From NCBI RefSeq assembly GCF_024748695.1, contig NZ_CP087176.1, forward strand, positions 5,077,501 to 5,141,500: a stretch of 64,000 nucleotides of DNA, written 5' to 3'. This stretch comes from Pseudomonas sp. B21-040 (GTDB lineage: Bacteria > Pseudomonadota > Gammaproteobacteria > Pseudomonadales > Pseudomonadaceae). Made by a program: the position numbers and the translations under genes. The notes under the pieces are model-generated. The model was not told where the DNA came from. It was given only the letters and a program-made list of their open reading frames with translations, and searched no databases. This document shows, piece by piece, positions 54,910-64,000 of this stretch (position 1 is the first letter of the stretch; the number at the start of each line of letters is the position of its first letter).

Positions 54910-55329
54910 ATGCCAGACACTCAGTACACCTTGCTCGACGAGCCGCTATGGCCGCTGATGAACAAGTTTTATCGCGCTCACCAATCGTCGATGAAAGCCG
55001 TGCGCGACGCTCAATTGTGGGTCGCCCGGCGCGAAGAAATCGTCGGCGCATTGTGTTTGCGGCCGGTAGCGGGCGGGCATTGGTTGACGGGGCTGTTTGT
55101 TGATCCGGCCTGTCGCGAACAAGGGGTGGCCGGTGCGTTGATTGCGGCGGCGGTCAAGGACCTTGAACTGCCGGTGTGGCTGTTTTGCCACCCCGATTTG
55201 CGTGATTTTTATGAACGTCGCGGCTTTGCTTTCGATCCACAGATGCCTTATGCCATGGTCGAACGCCTGAGCCGCTATGCCCGCAGCAAACCGATGATTG
55301 CGATGGGGCTGGAACCGCGCACAACCTGA
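54910..55329 (+). CDS. GNAT-family acetyltransferase
   Basis: 139 residues. TGLFVDPACREQGVAGALIA is the acetyl-CoA loop; WLFCHPDLRDFYERRGFAFD follows. A TATAAT at 54874, 36 bases before the ATG, may be its -10 box. Substrate unknown. Confidence 0.87.
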   Translation: MPDTQYTLLDEPLWPLMNKFYRAHQSSMKAVRDAQLWVARREEIVGALCLRPVAGGHWLTGLFVDPACREQGVAGALIAAAVKDLELPVWLFCHPDLRDFYERRGFAFDPQMPYAMVERLSRYARSKPMIAMGLEPRTT

Positions 55330-55370
55330 ACACACCGCCGCTCCTACAAGGATTGGGGGCGCCTACAGGA

Positions 55371-55910
55371 TCAATCGTCGGCGTTCGGATCAAGGTCCGG
55401 GAACATGACTTCGGTAAACCCGAACTTGCTGAAGTCGGTAATACGCGACGGGTACAGACGGCCGATCAGGTGATCGCATTCATGCTGCACCACGCGGGCA
55501 TGAAACCCTGAAGCGATGCGCACAATGGGTTGGCCCTTGGGGTCGACACCCTCGTAACGAATCTGTTGGTAACGCTGTACCGCGCCACGCAGGCCCGGCA
55601 CCGACAGGCAGCCTTCGAACCCCTCCTCCATCAACGGGCTCAGCGGCGTGATCAACGGGTTGATCAGAATTGTCTGCGGCACCGATTCGGCGTCGGGATA
55701 GCGCTCGCTGTGCTCGAAACCGAAGATCACCAGTTGCAGGTCGACACCGATTTGCGGCGCCGCCAGGCCGACCCCACCGACGCTTTCCATGGTCTGGAAC
55801 ATGTCGGCGATCAGTTGCCACAGCTCGGGGCTGTCGAACATTTCGGCTGGCACCGGCGGAGCAATGCGCAGCAGGCGCTCATCGCCCATTTTCAGGATTT
55901 CACGGATCAT
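55371..55910 (-). CDS. def: peptide deformylase
   Basis: 179 residues. All three motifs are present: [18 protein letters not shown] (metal Cys) and QHECDHLIG (metal His pair and Glu). It removes formyl groups from new proteins. It is not next to fmt, so it is probably a second def copy. Its ATG overlaps the YihY gene stop by four bases. Confidence 0.93.
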   Translation of the reverse strand: MIREILKMGDERLLRIAPPVPAEMFDSPELWQLIADMFQTMESVGGVGLAAPQIGVDLQLVIFGFEHSERYPDAESVPQTILINPLITPLSPLMEEGFEGCLSVPGLRGAVQRYQQIRYEGVDPKGQPIVRIASGFHARVVQHECDHLIGRLYPSRITDFSKFGFTEVMFPDLDPNADD

Positions 55911-56869
55911 TTGATGACTTCGTCAGTGGGTGTTTTAACCGAATGATCGCGTCCCAGCCCGGAAACGTGATGTTTCTCTTCGTGGCCAGGACCGTGCTCG
56001 CCGGCAACCTTCTCGCCCGGGTCCTTGCCCTCGCGCGACATGTGCTCGATCACCGCATTCATCTCCGCACCGAGCAACAGCACTGCGGCGGAAATATAGA
56101 AGTACAGCAACAGCACGATGATCGCGCCGATACTGCCATACATGGCGTTGTAGTTGGCGAACTCCTTGACGTACAAACCAAAGCCCAGCGACGCGATGAT
56201 CCACACCACCACCGCCAGCACCGAGCCCGGGGTGATGAAGCGAAACTCCTGTTTGACATCGGGCATGACGTAGTAGATCAGCGCCACCGCGACCATCAAC
56301 AGAATCACGATGACCGGCCAGCGAACGATGGTCCACAAGGTGACGATAAAGTCTTCAAGGCCAACTTGCGAGGCAATCCAGCCCATGACTTGCGGCCCGA
56401 GGACCATCAGCGCGGCGGCGGCCAGCAGCATCCCGGCAATGCCGACGGTGTAAATGACCGACAGTGGAAAACGCTTCCATATCGGCCGGCCTTCGACCAC
56501 ATCGTAGGCGGCGTTCATCGCACTCATCATCAGCCGCACACCGGCAGAGGCGGTATACAGCGCAATCACGATACCCACCGAGAGCAAGCCGCCCTTGGAT
56601 TGCTGGAGCTGGTCAATCACCGGGTTGACCTGTTCCAGCGCCTGGGGCGGCAAGACCAGTTCCGATTGCAGGCGTAGCCAGGAGAAAAAGTCCGGCAGGT
56701 GCAGGAAACCGATCAGGGCAATCAGGAACAGGATGAAGGGAAACAGCGAAAACAACATTTGATAGGCCAGCGCCGAGGCATAGGTCGACATCTCATCGTC
56801 GATGAACTCGGTGACCGTGCGCATCATCACACGGTGCAGGGGCAGGCCTCTCATGTCCGGGAAAATCAT
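55907..56869 (-). CDS. YihY/UPF0761-family membrane protein
   Basis: 320 residues with about six membrane helices, typical YihY/Brk[61 protein letters not shown]. The C-terminal tail is charged and His-rich. The ATG at 56869 was chosen because GGAG lies close upstream; one four codons earlier lacks a site. Function unknown; it was once misnamed ribonuclease BN. Coupled to def by ATGA. Confidence 0.87.
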   Translation of the reverse strand: MIFPDMRGLPLHRVMMRTVTEFIDDEMSTYASALAYQMLFSLFPFILFLIALIGFLHLPDFFSWLRLQSELVLPPQALEQVNPVIDQLQQSKGGLLSVGIVIALYTASAGVRLMMSAMNAAYDVVEGRPIWKRFPLSVIYTVGIAGMLLAAAALMVLGPQVMGWIASQVGLEDFIVTLWTIVRWPVIVILLMVAVALIYYVMPDVKQEFRFITPGSVLAVVVWIIASLGFGLYVKEFANYNAMYGSIGAIIVLLLYFYISAAVLLLGAEMNAVIEHMSREGKDPGEKVAGEHGPGHEEKHHVSGLGRDHSVKTPTDEVIK

Positions 56870-56992
56870 TAGCGTCTCCATTCGCCGCAAGAGGGGTTGG
56901 AAGTCGTGGCGACTCAGGGGGCTGATTTCTACAACAAAGTAGCCTACTTGGCGACTTTGAAACAATTTCCTCGTTCAAGTTCAGGCTGACAC

Positions 56993-57020
56993 AAAAACGG
57001 CCATCGATGGATGGCCGTTT
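56993..57020 (-). terminator. intrinsic terminator of the csbD-like gene
   Basis: AAACGGCCAT and ATGGCCGTTT form a 10-bp stem; on the minus strand a T run follows. It lies 23 bases past the stop at 57043. Confidence 0.82.
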
Positions 57021-57042
57021 GCAAGACGTTTCACACGTCGGA

Positions 57043-57234
57043 TCACGCCTTGTCGATGCCTTTTTTGAGCGCATCCTTGGCTTTGCCGATCGCTTGCTGG
57101 GCCTCGCCTTTCCTTTCCTGCATCACGCCTTCGGAGCGCATTTTTTCGTTACCGGTGGCCTTGCCGACGCCTTGCTTGACGTTGCCGGCGGCTTCATTGG
57201 CCAGGCCTTTTACTTTATCGCCCGTGCTGCTCAT
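57043..57234 (-). CDS. CsbD-family stress protein
   Basis: 63 residues, highly charged and helical: GDKVKGLANEAAGNVKQGVG, KGEAQQAIGKAKDALKKGID. CsbD proteins accumulate under general stress, but their function is unclear. Single-gene unit with terminator. Confidence 0.88.
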   Translation of the reverse strand: MSSTGDKVKGLANEAAGNVKQGVGKATGNEKMRSEGVMQERKGEAQQAIGKAKDALKKGIDKA

Positions 57235-57434
57235 GGTGATTCTCCTGTGAACGTTTCAATGAGAAAAAGTCGTTACACAAGGATTGACCGGGGGCATTTG
57301 CGCGGAGTTTCATTTATTTGTGCCGCCCATTTCGTCGATCTCAGCAGGTTGGGCTTTATGTTTGCCGACCAACACCCGAGAATGCGCAACGTATTCAGGC
57401 CATGGCGCTGACGATCCAACCCCGTAGGAATGTT

Positions 57435-57812
57435 ATGAAACTTGATAAAAAGCAGGCCATTGCCCGCAGAAACCAGGAACTTGGCGGTGCCGTGCTGGGC
57501 GTCAACAACTGCCATTTCACCGAATTGAACCGCAACCGCAACATCTGGTGGTTCGATATCCCGGTCGCGCGCCTGGCCGTTGGTCAGTACGAATGGGTTC
57601 ACTTGCTGATGCACACGCCGGACACCGACGAGTTGCTGCACCTGAAAGTGCCGACCGTGTTCCTGCGCGAGAAGCTTGAAGGCCTGGTGGTGCGCAATGA
57701 AGGCAAGCGCAAGGCGGCCTTGAGCCTGGAGCTGAGTGCCGACAAGGATTCGTACTTGCAGGACATGCGCCCGGCGGGCACCAACGTCAACTTCGCGCCG
57801 TTCCGCCTCTAA
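57435..57812 (+). CDS. conserved hypothetical protein
   Basis: 125 residues, no signal peptide or membrane helix. NIWWFDIPVARLAVGQYEWV and LLHLKVPTVFLREKLEGLVV suggest a beta-rich compact domain. The ATG at 57435 has AGGA upstream; an earlier ATG at 57402 is possible. Family seen in Pseudomonas but not named; function unknown. Confidence 0.75.
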   Translation: MKLDKKQAIARRNQELGGAVLGVNNCHFTELNRNRNIWWFDIPVARLAVGQYEWVHLLMHTPDTDELLHLKVPTVFLREKLEGLVVRNEGKRKAALSLELSADKDSYLQDMRPAGTNVNFAPFRL

Positions 57813-57833
57813 GAGAGCGCCAGTTCGTTAAGA

Positions 57834-57940
57834 GATCGTTCCCACGCTCTGCGTAGGAATGCCGCCCCGGACGCTCCGCGTCCAATGCCGGGACGCAGAG
57901 CGTCCCGGGATGCGTTACCACGCAGAGCGTGGGAACAATC
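57834..57940. repeat. inverted repeat element, GATCGTTCC family
   Basis: GATCGTTCCCACGCTCTGCG is mirrored, with one change, by CGCAGAGCGTGGGAACAATC. It is 107 bp, between the hypothetical gene and the fadD1 terminator. Confidence 0.87.
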
Positions 57941-57951
57941 AGGTTGGCAAC

Positions 57952-57979
57952 AAAAAGCCCCGCATCTGCGGGGCTTTTT
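57952..57979 (-). terminator. intrinsic terminator of fadD1
   Basis: AAAAAGCCCCGCA and TGCGGGGCTTTTT form a strong stem with a T run on the minus strand, 6 bases past the stop. Confidence 0.92.
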
Positions 57980-57984
57980 GTGTG

Positions 57985-59685
57985 TTACGCGCCGACCTTT
58001 TTCGCGGCGATTTTCTTCAACTCTTCATCGCGCAGTTCACGACGCAGAATCTTGCCAACGTTGGTGGTCGGCAGCGCATCGCGGAACTCGACGGCACGCG
58101 GCACCTTGTAGCCGGTGACGTTGGCACGCATGTGCTCCATCACTTGCTCTTTGGTCAGCGTCACGCCCGGTTTGGCGACGATAAAGATCTTGATCGCCTC
58201 GCCCGACTTCTCGTCCGGCACGCCAATGGCCGCACATTGCAGCACGCCCGGCAGGGTCGCGAGCACGTCTTCCAGTTCGTTCGGGTACACGTTGAAACCG
58301 GAGACCAGGATCATGTCTTTCTTGCGATCGACAATGCGCAGGTAGCCATCAGGCTGGATCAGCGCGATGTCACCGGTCTTCAACCAGCCTTCGCTGTCGA
58401 GCATTTCATCGGTGGCTTCCTGGCGCTGCCAGTAACCCTTCATGACCTGCGGGCCTTTGACACATAGCTCGCCGATTTCGCCCAGCGGCTGTTCCACGCC
58501 GGCATCGTCAATGACTTTGCAACGGGTCGACGGGACCGGGATGCCGATGGTGCCGATCTGGATGTTCTGGATCGGATTGACGGTGGCCACCGGGCTGGTT
58601 TCGGTCATGCCGTAACCTTCGCAGATGGAGCAGCCAGTGACCGCTTTCCAGCGTTCGGCGGCAGCCAGTTGCAGGGCCATGCCACCGGACAGGGTAACTT
58701 TCAGCGCCGAGAAATCCAGCTTGCGGAAGCCTTCGTTATTGCACAGGGCCACGAACAAGGTGTTGAGGCCGACGAAACCGCTGAACTTCCACTTCGACAG
58801 TTCCTTGACCATCGCCGGCAGGTCGCGCGGGTTGCTGATCAGGATGTTGTGGTTGCCGATCAGCATCATCGCCATGCAATGGAAGGTGAACGCATAAATG
58901 TGGTACAGCGGCAGCGGCGTGATCAGGATCTCGCAACCTTCATTGAGGTTGGAGCCCATCAGCGCCTTGCATTGCAGCATGTTGGCCACGAGGTTGCGGT
59001 GGGTCAGCATCGCCCCTTTCGCCACGCCGGTAGTGCCGCCGGTGTATTGCAGCACCGCGACATCGCTGCTGGCCGGGTTGGCTTCAGCCACTGGCTGGCC
59101 ATGCCCCTTGCTCAGCACGTCGTTGAACTTGACGGCTTTGGGCAAGTGATACGCCGGGACCATCTTCTTCACGTACTTGATGACGCTGTTGATCAGCAGG
59201 CGCTTGAGCGGTGGCAACAGGTCGGCCACTTCCGTGACGATCACGTGCTTGACGCCGGTTTTCGGAACGACGGTTTCCGCCAGGTGTGCCATGTTGGCCA
59301 GGCAGACCAGGGCTTTGGCACCGGAGTCGTTGAATTGGTGTTCCATTTCCCGCGCGGTGTACAGCGGGTTGGTGTTGACCACGATCAGCCCGGCGCGGAT
59401 GGCACCGAAGACGGCAACCGGGTACTGCAGCACGTTAGGCAATTGCACGGCGATTCGATCGCCCGGCTGCAAGTCGGTATGCTGTTGCAGGTAAGCGGCA
59501 AAGGCACCGGACAATTCGTACAGTTCACCGTAGGTGAGTGTCTTGCCCAGGTTGCTGAATGCCGGCTTGTTGGCGAAGCGTTGGCAGGATTGCTTCAACA
59601 CTGCCTGAATATTCGGGTACTCGTCTGGATTGATCTCGGCAGCAATCCCAGCTGGGTACTTATCCTTCCAAAAGTCTTCGATCAT
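57985..59685 (-). CDS. fadD1: long-chain acyl-CoA synthetase FadD1
   Basis: 566 residues. It activates fatty acids to acyl-CoA. ATP motif LQYTGGTTGVAKGAMLTHRN, EGYGMTETSP, and the fatty-acid signature GWLKTGDIALIQPDGYLRIV with KKDMILVSGFNVYPNELEDV are intact. A near-duplicate lies upstream, the same tandem order as P. aeruginosa PA3299-PA3300. It is 386 bases from fadD2 with a REP between, so it may have its own promoter. Confidence 0.92.
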   Translation of the reverse strand: MIEDFWKDKYPAGIAAEINPDEYPNIQAVLKQSCQRFANKPAFSNLGKTLTYGELYELSGAFAAYLQQHTDLQPGDRIAVQLPNVLQYPVAVFGAIRAGLIVVNTNPLYTAREMEHQFNDSGAKALVCLANMAHLAETVVPKTGVKHVIVTEVADLLPPLKRLLINSVIKYVKKMVPAYHLPKAVKFNDVLSKGHGQPVAEANPASSDVAVLQYTGGTTGVAKGAMLTHRNLVANMLQCKALMGSNLNEGCEILITPLPLYHIYAFTFHCMAMMLIGNHNILISNPRDLPAMVKELSKWKFSGFVGLNTLFVALCNNEGFRKLDFSALKVTLSGGMALQLAAAERWKAVTGCSICEGYGMTETSPVATVNPIQNIQIGTIGIPVPSTRCKVIDDAGVEQPLGEIGELCVKGPQVMKGYWQRQEATDEMLDSEGWLKTGDIALIQPDGYLRIVDRKKDMILVSGFNVYPNELEDVLATLPGVLQCAAIGVPDEKSGEAIKIFIVAKPGVTLTKEQVMEHMRANVTGYKVPRAVEFRDALPTTNVGKILRRELRDEELKKIAAKKVGA

Positions 59686-59953
59686 GGAAGCCCACTCCTC
59701 AGCAACGCGAATTCAGCACCGCATTTGATGCGATTATTATTGGTGTTTGGTCATTGGTGAATCTGGGCTTTTACACAGGCCGAGAAGCACAAAGCGCGCC
59801 GAGAGTAGCAGCTTTGCCAAGGGTCGACTAGAGCCAAAATCGGCCCCTACGGTCACAATTGTGACTCAAGAATTGCTAGCGGTCATTTTAGAGCAAAAAT
59901 CCTATAAAGCCTTGAAAGCCCCTGAAACAGGGCCTTTCCAGATCTTTAAAAGC

Positions 59954-60045
59954 ATCGCGGGCAAGCCTTGCTCCTACAGGTTCCGTGTCGATCACATTCT
60001 ATGTGGACGATAATGGAACCTGTAGGAGCATGGCTTGCCCGCGAT
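59954..60045. repeat. REP-type inverted repeat pair (GTAGGAGCATGG family)
   Basis: ATCGCGGGCAAGCCTTGCTC with its inverse GAGCATGGCTTGCCCGCGAT. It is 92 bp, between fadD1 and fadD2, 26 bases after the fadD2 stop. Confidence 0.88.
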
Positions 60046-60071
60046 CCGCGTGAAACGCGGCCATTCATCGA

Positions 60072-61760
60072 TTACGCGATATCGCGCAGCTCCCGCCGCA
60101 GAATCTTCCCGACCGGCGTCATTGGCAACGACTCACGTAACACGATGTGCTTGGGCACTTTGTACGCCGTGAAGTTCTCCTTGCAGTAAGCCTTCAACTC
60201 CTCAAGGCTGACCCCGGCTTCGCGGGCCACCACAAACAACTTCACCGCCTCGCCCGACCGCTCGTCCGGCACACCGATGACCGCGCAGTTGGCGACTTTC
60301 GGATGCGCCATCACCACGTCTTCGATCTCGTTCGGGTACACGTTGAAACCCGACACGATGATCATGTCCTTCTTGCGATCGACGATGCGCACAAAACCGT
60401 CCGGGTCGATCACCGCGATGTCGCCGGACTTGAACCAGCCCTCGGCATCCAGCACTTCAGCGGTGGCGTCGGGCTTCTGCCAGTAACCCTTCATGATTTG
60501 CGGGCCTTTGATGCACAGTTCGCCGCGCTCGCCCAACGGTTGCTCGACGCCTTCATCGTTGATCACTTTCAGCGAAGTGCCCGGTACCGGCAGGCCGACC
60601 GTGCCGATTCGCGATTGATCACCATAAGGATTGGTGCAGGCCACCGGCGAGGTTTCGGTCAGGCCGTAACCTTCAGTGATACGGCAACCGGTCATCTGCT
60701 CCCAGCGCTCGGCGGTGGCCTTGACCAGCGCCGTGCCGCCGGAGTTGGTGAGCTTGAGGCTGGAGAAATCCAGGGTCTTGAAGTCCGGGTGATCCATCAG
60801 GGCGACGAACAAGGTGTTGAGCCCCAGCAACGCCGAGAAACGCCAGTTCTTGAGCTCCTTGATGAAGCCGCCAATGTCTCGCGGATTAGTGATCAGCACG
60901 TTGTGGTTGCCGGTCACCATCATGCACATGCAGTTCGCCGTGAATGCATAGATGTGGTACAGCGGCAGTGGCGCGATCATCACTTCCTGACCTTCACGCA
61001 GCAGTGGCTGACCGTCGGCACCGAACTGCCCGAGGCAGGCACGCGCCTGCTGCATGTTCGCCACCAGGTTGCCGTGGGTCAGCATGGCGCCCTTGGCCAA
61101 ACCGGTGGTGCCGCCGGTGTATTGCAACACGGCGATGTCGTCGAGGCCGACTTTCAGCGGCTTGATGCCCAGGCCACGCCCCATGCGCAATGCGCTCTTG
61201 AACGAAATGGCCTGTGGCAGGGCATACGCCGGGACCATTTTCTTGACCTTGCTGACCATGGTATTGACCAGCCAGCCCTTGGCGGCCGGCATCAGGTCGC
61301 CCATTTTCGCTTCGATCAGGTACTGGATGTCGGTGTCGGGCAGCACTTCCTGGACTTTCTGCCCGAACATGTTCAGGTACACCAGTGCCCGGGCACCGGA
61401 ATCCTTGAACTGATGACGCATCTCCCGCGCGGTGTACAACGGGTTGGTGTTGACCACGATCAACCCGGCACGCAAGGCACCGAATACGGCAATCGGATAA
61501 TGCAGGACGTTGGGCATCTGCACCGCGATGCGATCCCCCGGCACCAGGTCGGTGTGGGCTTGCAGGTAAGCAGCGAATGCCAGGCTCTGGCGTTCCAGTT
61601 CGGCGTAGGTCAGGGTCACGCCCATGTTGCTGAATGCCGGGCGGTCAGCAAATTTCTTGCAGGAACGCTCGAACACCTCGATCACCGACTTGTAAGCCCC
61701 AAGGTCTATGTCCAGGGGCACGCCGGCCGGGCGTTTGTCATTCCAGAAATCAGGTTGCAT
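60072..61760 (-). CDS. fadD2: long-chain acyl-CoA synthetase FadD2
   Basis: 562 residues, clearly homologous along its length to the fadD1 product. ATP motif LQYTGGTTGLAKGAMLTHGN, EGYGLTETSP and GWFKSGDIAVIDPDGFVRIV with KKDMIIVSGFNVYPNEIEDV are intact. Divergent from a lipase-like hydrolase and PhaJ, as in P. aeruginosa PA3300-PA3302, so lipid release, activation and beta-oxidation/PHA branch genes sit together. Confidence 0.92.
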   Translation of the reverse strand: MQPDFWNDKRPAGVPLDIDLGAYKSVIEVFERSCKKFADRPAFSNMGVTLTYAELERQSLAFAAYLQAHTDLVPGDRIAVQMPNVLHYPIAVFGALRAGLIVVNTNPLYTAREMRHQFKDSGARALVYLNMFGQKVQEVLPDTDIQYLIEAKMGDLMPAAKGWLVNTMVSKVKKMVPAYALPQAISFKSALRMGRGLGIKPLKVGLDDIAVLQYTGGTTGLAKGAMLTHGNLVANMQQARACLGQFGADGQPLLREGQEVMIAPLPLYHIYAFTANCMCMMVTGNHNVLITNPRDIGGFIKELKNWRFSALLGLNTLFVALMDHPDFKTLDFSSLKLTNSGGTALVKATAERWEQMTGCRITEGYGLTETSPVACTNPYGDQSRIGTVGLPVPGTSLKVINDEGVEQPLGERGELCIKGPQIMKGYWQKPDATAEVLDAEGWFKSGDIAVIDPDGFVRIVDRKKDMIIVSGFNVYPNEIEDVVMAHPKVANCAVIGVPDERSGEAVKLFVVAREAGVSLEELKAYCKENFTAYKVPKHIVLRESLPMTPVGKILRRELRDIA

Positions 61761-62005
61761 TGTTCTTATCCTCTTTACCTGAGCCTATCCGGGGCCGCTG
61801 TTGCGCCCTTGTTCAAAAACAAAAGCGAAAAGCGGAGCTTCACGGACACTAGCAGCTATGGCGATTCAGGCAAATATGCGCACGCGCCTCATTGATCGTG
61901 TGAATCTTCCCGCCGTGGCGTGGCCTGATCAGACGGGACGCGCGGGATGCGCTATACAATGCAACCACGCCCATGCCACATGCAGCCCCATGCAAAGGAA
62001 TCGAC

Positions 62006-62950
62006 ATGATCCACGACACGTTCTGGCTGACCGCGACTGACCATAGCCGCCTGTTCGTCAACCAGTGGCTGCCCGCCGCGCCATTACACGCGGTCATTCT
62101 GCTGGCTCACGGCATGGCCGAGCACAGCGGTCGCTACGCCCGGCTGGCGGAAAAATTCTGCGAGCACGGTTACGGCGTCTATGCGCCGGATCAGCGTGGA
62201 CATGGCAAAACCGCCGAAAACGGCACACTCGGCCATTTCGCCGATGACGATGGCTGGTGCAAAGTCGTCGGCGACCTCGCCAGCCTCAACCAGCACATCG
62301 GTCAACAGCATCCTGGTGTGCCGATCGTGTTGCTCGGTCACAGCATGGGCAGCTACATCGCCCAGGCTTACCTGCTGCATCACAGCGCCAGCCTGCACGG
62401 CGCGGTGCTCAGCGGTTCGAATTTCCAGCCCGTGACGCTCTATCGCGCGGCGCGCCAGATCGCCCGTTTCGAAAAGCTGCGCCAGGGGCCCAAGGGGCGT
62501 AGTGCGTTGATCGAATGGCTGTCCTTTGGCTCGTTCAACAAAAAATTCAAACCGGCACGCACACAATTCGACTGGCTCAGTCGCGACCCGGTGGAAGTGG
62601 ATTTGTACGCCAACGATCCGCTGTGTGGCTTTCGCTGCACTAACCAGATGTGGATCGATCTACTCGGTGGGTTGCAGCAAATCAGCAAAGCGTCCAATCT
62701 CGCTCAGATCGATCCGGGCCTGCCGTTGCTGGTGATTGGCGGTGAATGTGATCCGGTGAGCGAAGGCAAGCGTCTGAAAGATCTGGCCGATGCCTTGCGT
62801 GCGGCGGGCAGCCAGAACCTGCACCTGACTATTTACCCGCAGGCGCGCCACGAACTGTTCAACGAGAGCAACCGCGAGGAAGTGATCAGCGATGTGTTGC
62901 AGTGGATCGCCCAGGCATTGAGCCACCGTCGGCCACCCCGGTCGGAATAG
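62006..62950 (+). CDS. alpha/beta hydrolase, monoacylglycerol-lipase-like
   Basis: 314 residues. Nucleophile in VLLGHSMGSYIAQ, acid in GGECDPVSEGK and His in ARHELFNESNREE; oxyanion region LLAHGMAEHSGRYA. The Asp-His-Ser set is complete, matching the monoglyceride lipase/lysophospholipase family. The ATG at 62006 has AAGGA upstream. Together with fadD it could free and activate fatty acids. No signal peptide. Confidence 0.87.
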   Translation: MIHDTFWLTATDHSRLFVNQWLPAAPLHAVILLAHGMAEHSGRYARLAEKFCEHGYGVYAPDQRGHGKTAENGTLGHFADDDGWCKVVGDLASLNQHIGQQHPGVPIVLLGHSMGSYIAQAYLLHHSASLHGAVLSGSNFQPVTLYRAARQIARFEKLRQGPKGRSALIEWLSFGSFNKKFKPARTQFDWLSRDPVEVDLYANDPLCGFRCTNQMWIDLLGGLQQISKASNLAQIDPGLPLLVIGGECDPVSEGKRLKDLADALRAAGSQNLHLTIYPQARHELFNESNREEVISDVLQWIAQALSHRRPPRSE

Positions 62951-62992
62951 TTTTTTTGTGGATTTTTTTATTCGTCACAGGAACCGAGACAG

Positions 62993-63463
62993 ATGACCCA
63001 GGTTACCAATACCCCTTACGAAGCCCTCGAAGTCGGCCAGACCGCCAGCTATAGCAAGACCGTCGAGGAGCGCGACATTCAGTTGTTCGCCGCCATGTCC
63101 GGCGACCACAACCCGGTGCACCTGGACGCCGAGTTCGCGGCGGGCACCATGTTCAAGGAGCGCATCGCGCATGGCATGTTCAGTGGCGCGCTGATCAGCG
63201 CAGCGGTTGCCTGTGAACTGCCTGGGCCAGGCACTATTTATATCGGCCAGCAAATGAGCTTTCAGAAACCGGTGAAAATTGGCGACACCTTGACCGTGCG
63301 TCTGGAGATTCTGGAGAAACTGCCGAAGTTTCGTGTGCGCATTGCCACCCGCGTGTTCAACCAGCGTGATGAATTGGTGGTGGATGGCGAAGCGGAGATC
63401 CTGGCACCGCGCAAGCAGCAGACCGTGACGCTGCCGACTTTGCCGGCGATCAGCATCGGTTGA
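62993..63463 (+). CDS. phaJ: (R)-specific enoyl-CoA hydratase, MaoC/PhaJ-type
   Basis: 156 residues, hotdog fold. The hydratase motif is FAAMSGDHNPVHLDAEFAAG with catalytic Asp and His, followed by ERIAHGMFSGALISA. It diverts beta-oxidation intermediates to (R)-3-hydroxyacyl-CoA, the precursor of polyhydroxyalkanoate. Position after the hydrolase matches P. aeruginosa PA3302 (PhaJ1). Confidence 0.9.
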   Translation: MTQVTNTPYEALEVGQTASYSKTVEERDIQLFAAMSGDHNPVHLDAEFAAGTMFKERIAHGMFSGALISAAVACELPGPGTIYIGQQMSFQKPVKIGDTLTVRLEILEKLPKFRVRIATRVFNQRDELVVDGEAEILAPRKQQTVTLPTLPAISIG

Positions 63464-63493
63464 ACAATGCCCTTGCCTTGAACCAGCAGGCAC

Positions 63494-63523
63494 AAAAAAC
63501 GCCAGACTCGCTGGCGTTTTTTT
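63494..63523. terminator. bidirectional terminator
   Basis: AAAAAACGCCAG and CTGGCGTTTTTTT, 30 bases after phaJ and 15 past the stop of the converging PA2169-type gene; serves both strands. Confidence 0.92.
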
Positions 63524-63538
63524 AGTGGAAGCGAACGC

Positions 63539-63997
63539 TTACGAGCGTGCGCGAGCCTGGTTACGCAGGGCTTTGACCTGGTCATGATTGCGTTGCACGC
63601 CGTGGTACTGACGTTCAACCAGGTCACGAATGCCCACCAGGTTGTGTTTGTTGATTTTCTCCATCGCCTCTCGGTAAGCCTTCAGCGCATGGTCTTCACC
63701 GCGCTCGGCTTCGTTCAGGACAGCCTCTTCGTCCTTGCCGGTAAACATCGACTTCACGTCGACCCAGCGACGGTGCATATCGCCGCTGACACTGGTGGAG
63801 GTTTCTGGATCGCCGCCCATCGAACGCACGGCGGATTGCAGTTCAGACGCCGCCGTGGCGCAGTCGGCAGAACGCTGAACGAACAACGTTTTGAGTTCAG
63901 GGTGTTTGATGTCTTCAGCGCAAGTCTTGAACCCTTCCTGACCGTCTTTGCTGGTTTCAATCAGGTCGTTGAGTACAGAGATGGCTTCTTTATTCAT
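63539..63997 (-). CDS. PA2169-type four-helix-bundle protein
   Basis: 152 residues, all helical. The N-terminal EAISVLNDLIETSKDGQEGF, KTCAEDIKHPELKTLFVQRS and C-terminal LVERQYHGVQRNHDQVKALR are the DUF2383/PA2169 ferritin-like pattern, a stress-linked family of unknown function. The ATG at 63997 is 3 bases from the right edge, so upstream control signals are not visible. Confidence 0.88.
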   Translation of the reverse strand: MNKEAISVLNDLIETSKDGQEGFKTCAEDIKHPELKTLFVQRSADCATAASELQSAVRSMGGDPETSTSVSGDMHRRWVDVKSMFTGKDEEAVLNEAERGEDHALKAYREAMEKINKHNLVGIRDLVERQYHGVQRNHDQVKALRNQARARS

Positions 63998-64000
63998 GTC

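Noticed and set aside
60147..61895. 582-residue open frame on the + strand opposite fadD2
   Set aside because: Shadow of a GC-rich gene: fadD2 on the other strand has full motifs, and this frame has none.

Overview
The window is GC-rich chromosomal DNA from a Pseudomonas, most likely of the P. fluorescens group. Two blocks keep the gene order known from P. aeruginosa: acsA next to aotJQMOP-argR, and fadD1-fadD2 next to a hydrolase and a PhaJ-type hydratase. REP-type palindromes and several Pseudomonas small-protein families (DUF2790, PA2169-like, CsbD) point the same way. No rRNA, tRNA, CRISPR array or replication origin was seen. The last gene ends at the right edge, and the first gene is cut by the left edge.

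Layout. 0-4.7 kb: 3' part of a giant DUF6543/LRR toxin-like gene. 4.7-10.1 kb: arginine/ornithine uptake operon aotJQMOP with its regulator argR. 10.8-12.7 kb: acsA. 13.3-15.8 kb: two small secreted proteins, then nrdB behind a structured leader and without nrdA. 16-20.1 kb: an accessory islet with a BRO-N protein, an HNH endonuclease, a complete IS3-family element with a 3-bp target duplication, and a Cys-motif protein of unknown function. 20-27 kb: regulators paired with metabolic or membrane genes (TauE/AraC, MBL/TetR, LysR/glutamine amidotransferase plus monooxygenase). 27.4-36 kb: glpQ, a PepSY protein, a GAF-histidine kinase, a chemoreceptor, a ZntB-like transporter and a Pit phosphate transporter. 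36.2-37.8 kb: a translationally coupled dioxygenase/TylF-type methyltransferase pair. 37.9-46 kb: PACE efflux with LysR, an ECF sigma/YCII/SnoaL operon, a Phd-ParE toxin-antitoxin pair, two acetyltransferases, LysE and alaC. 46.2-49.4 kb: gluconate block gntP-gntK with divergent gntR and three copies of a GntR operator. 49.5-57.8 kb: GST, a FecI-like sigma factor fused by an ATGA overlap to a betaine-type binding protein, a PhnD-like protein, a desaturase, a 36-residue Lys-rich gene, def, YihY and CsbD. 58-64 kb: fatty-acid activation genes (two FadD, a lipase-like hydrolase, PhaJ) and a PA2169-type protein.

Several signals link these genes to carbon control. CA-rich Crc/Hfq-type motifs lie just upstream of the ribosome binding sites of acsA and gntP, and GntR operators flank gntK. 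Fatty-acid activation, acetate activation, gluconate uptake and arginine uptake together give a picture of a metabolically flexible soil or plant-associated strain.

The intergenic spaces hold at least fifteen long inverted-repeat elements of three sequence families, each family with a narrow size range. The 133-bp family occurs three times in 3.2 kb around the ZntB-like and Pit genes. The best candidates for something undescribed are the dioxygenase/methyltransferase cassette, the sigma/binding-protein pair, the BRO-N/HNH islet, and the 133-bp repeat family.
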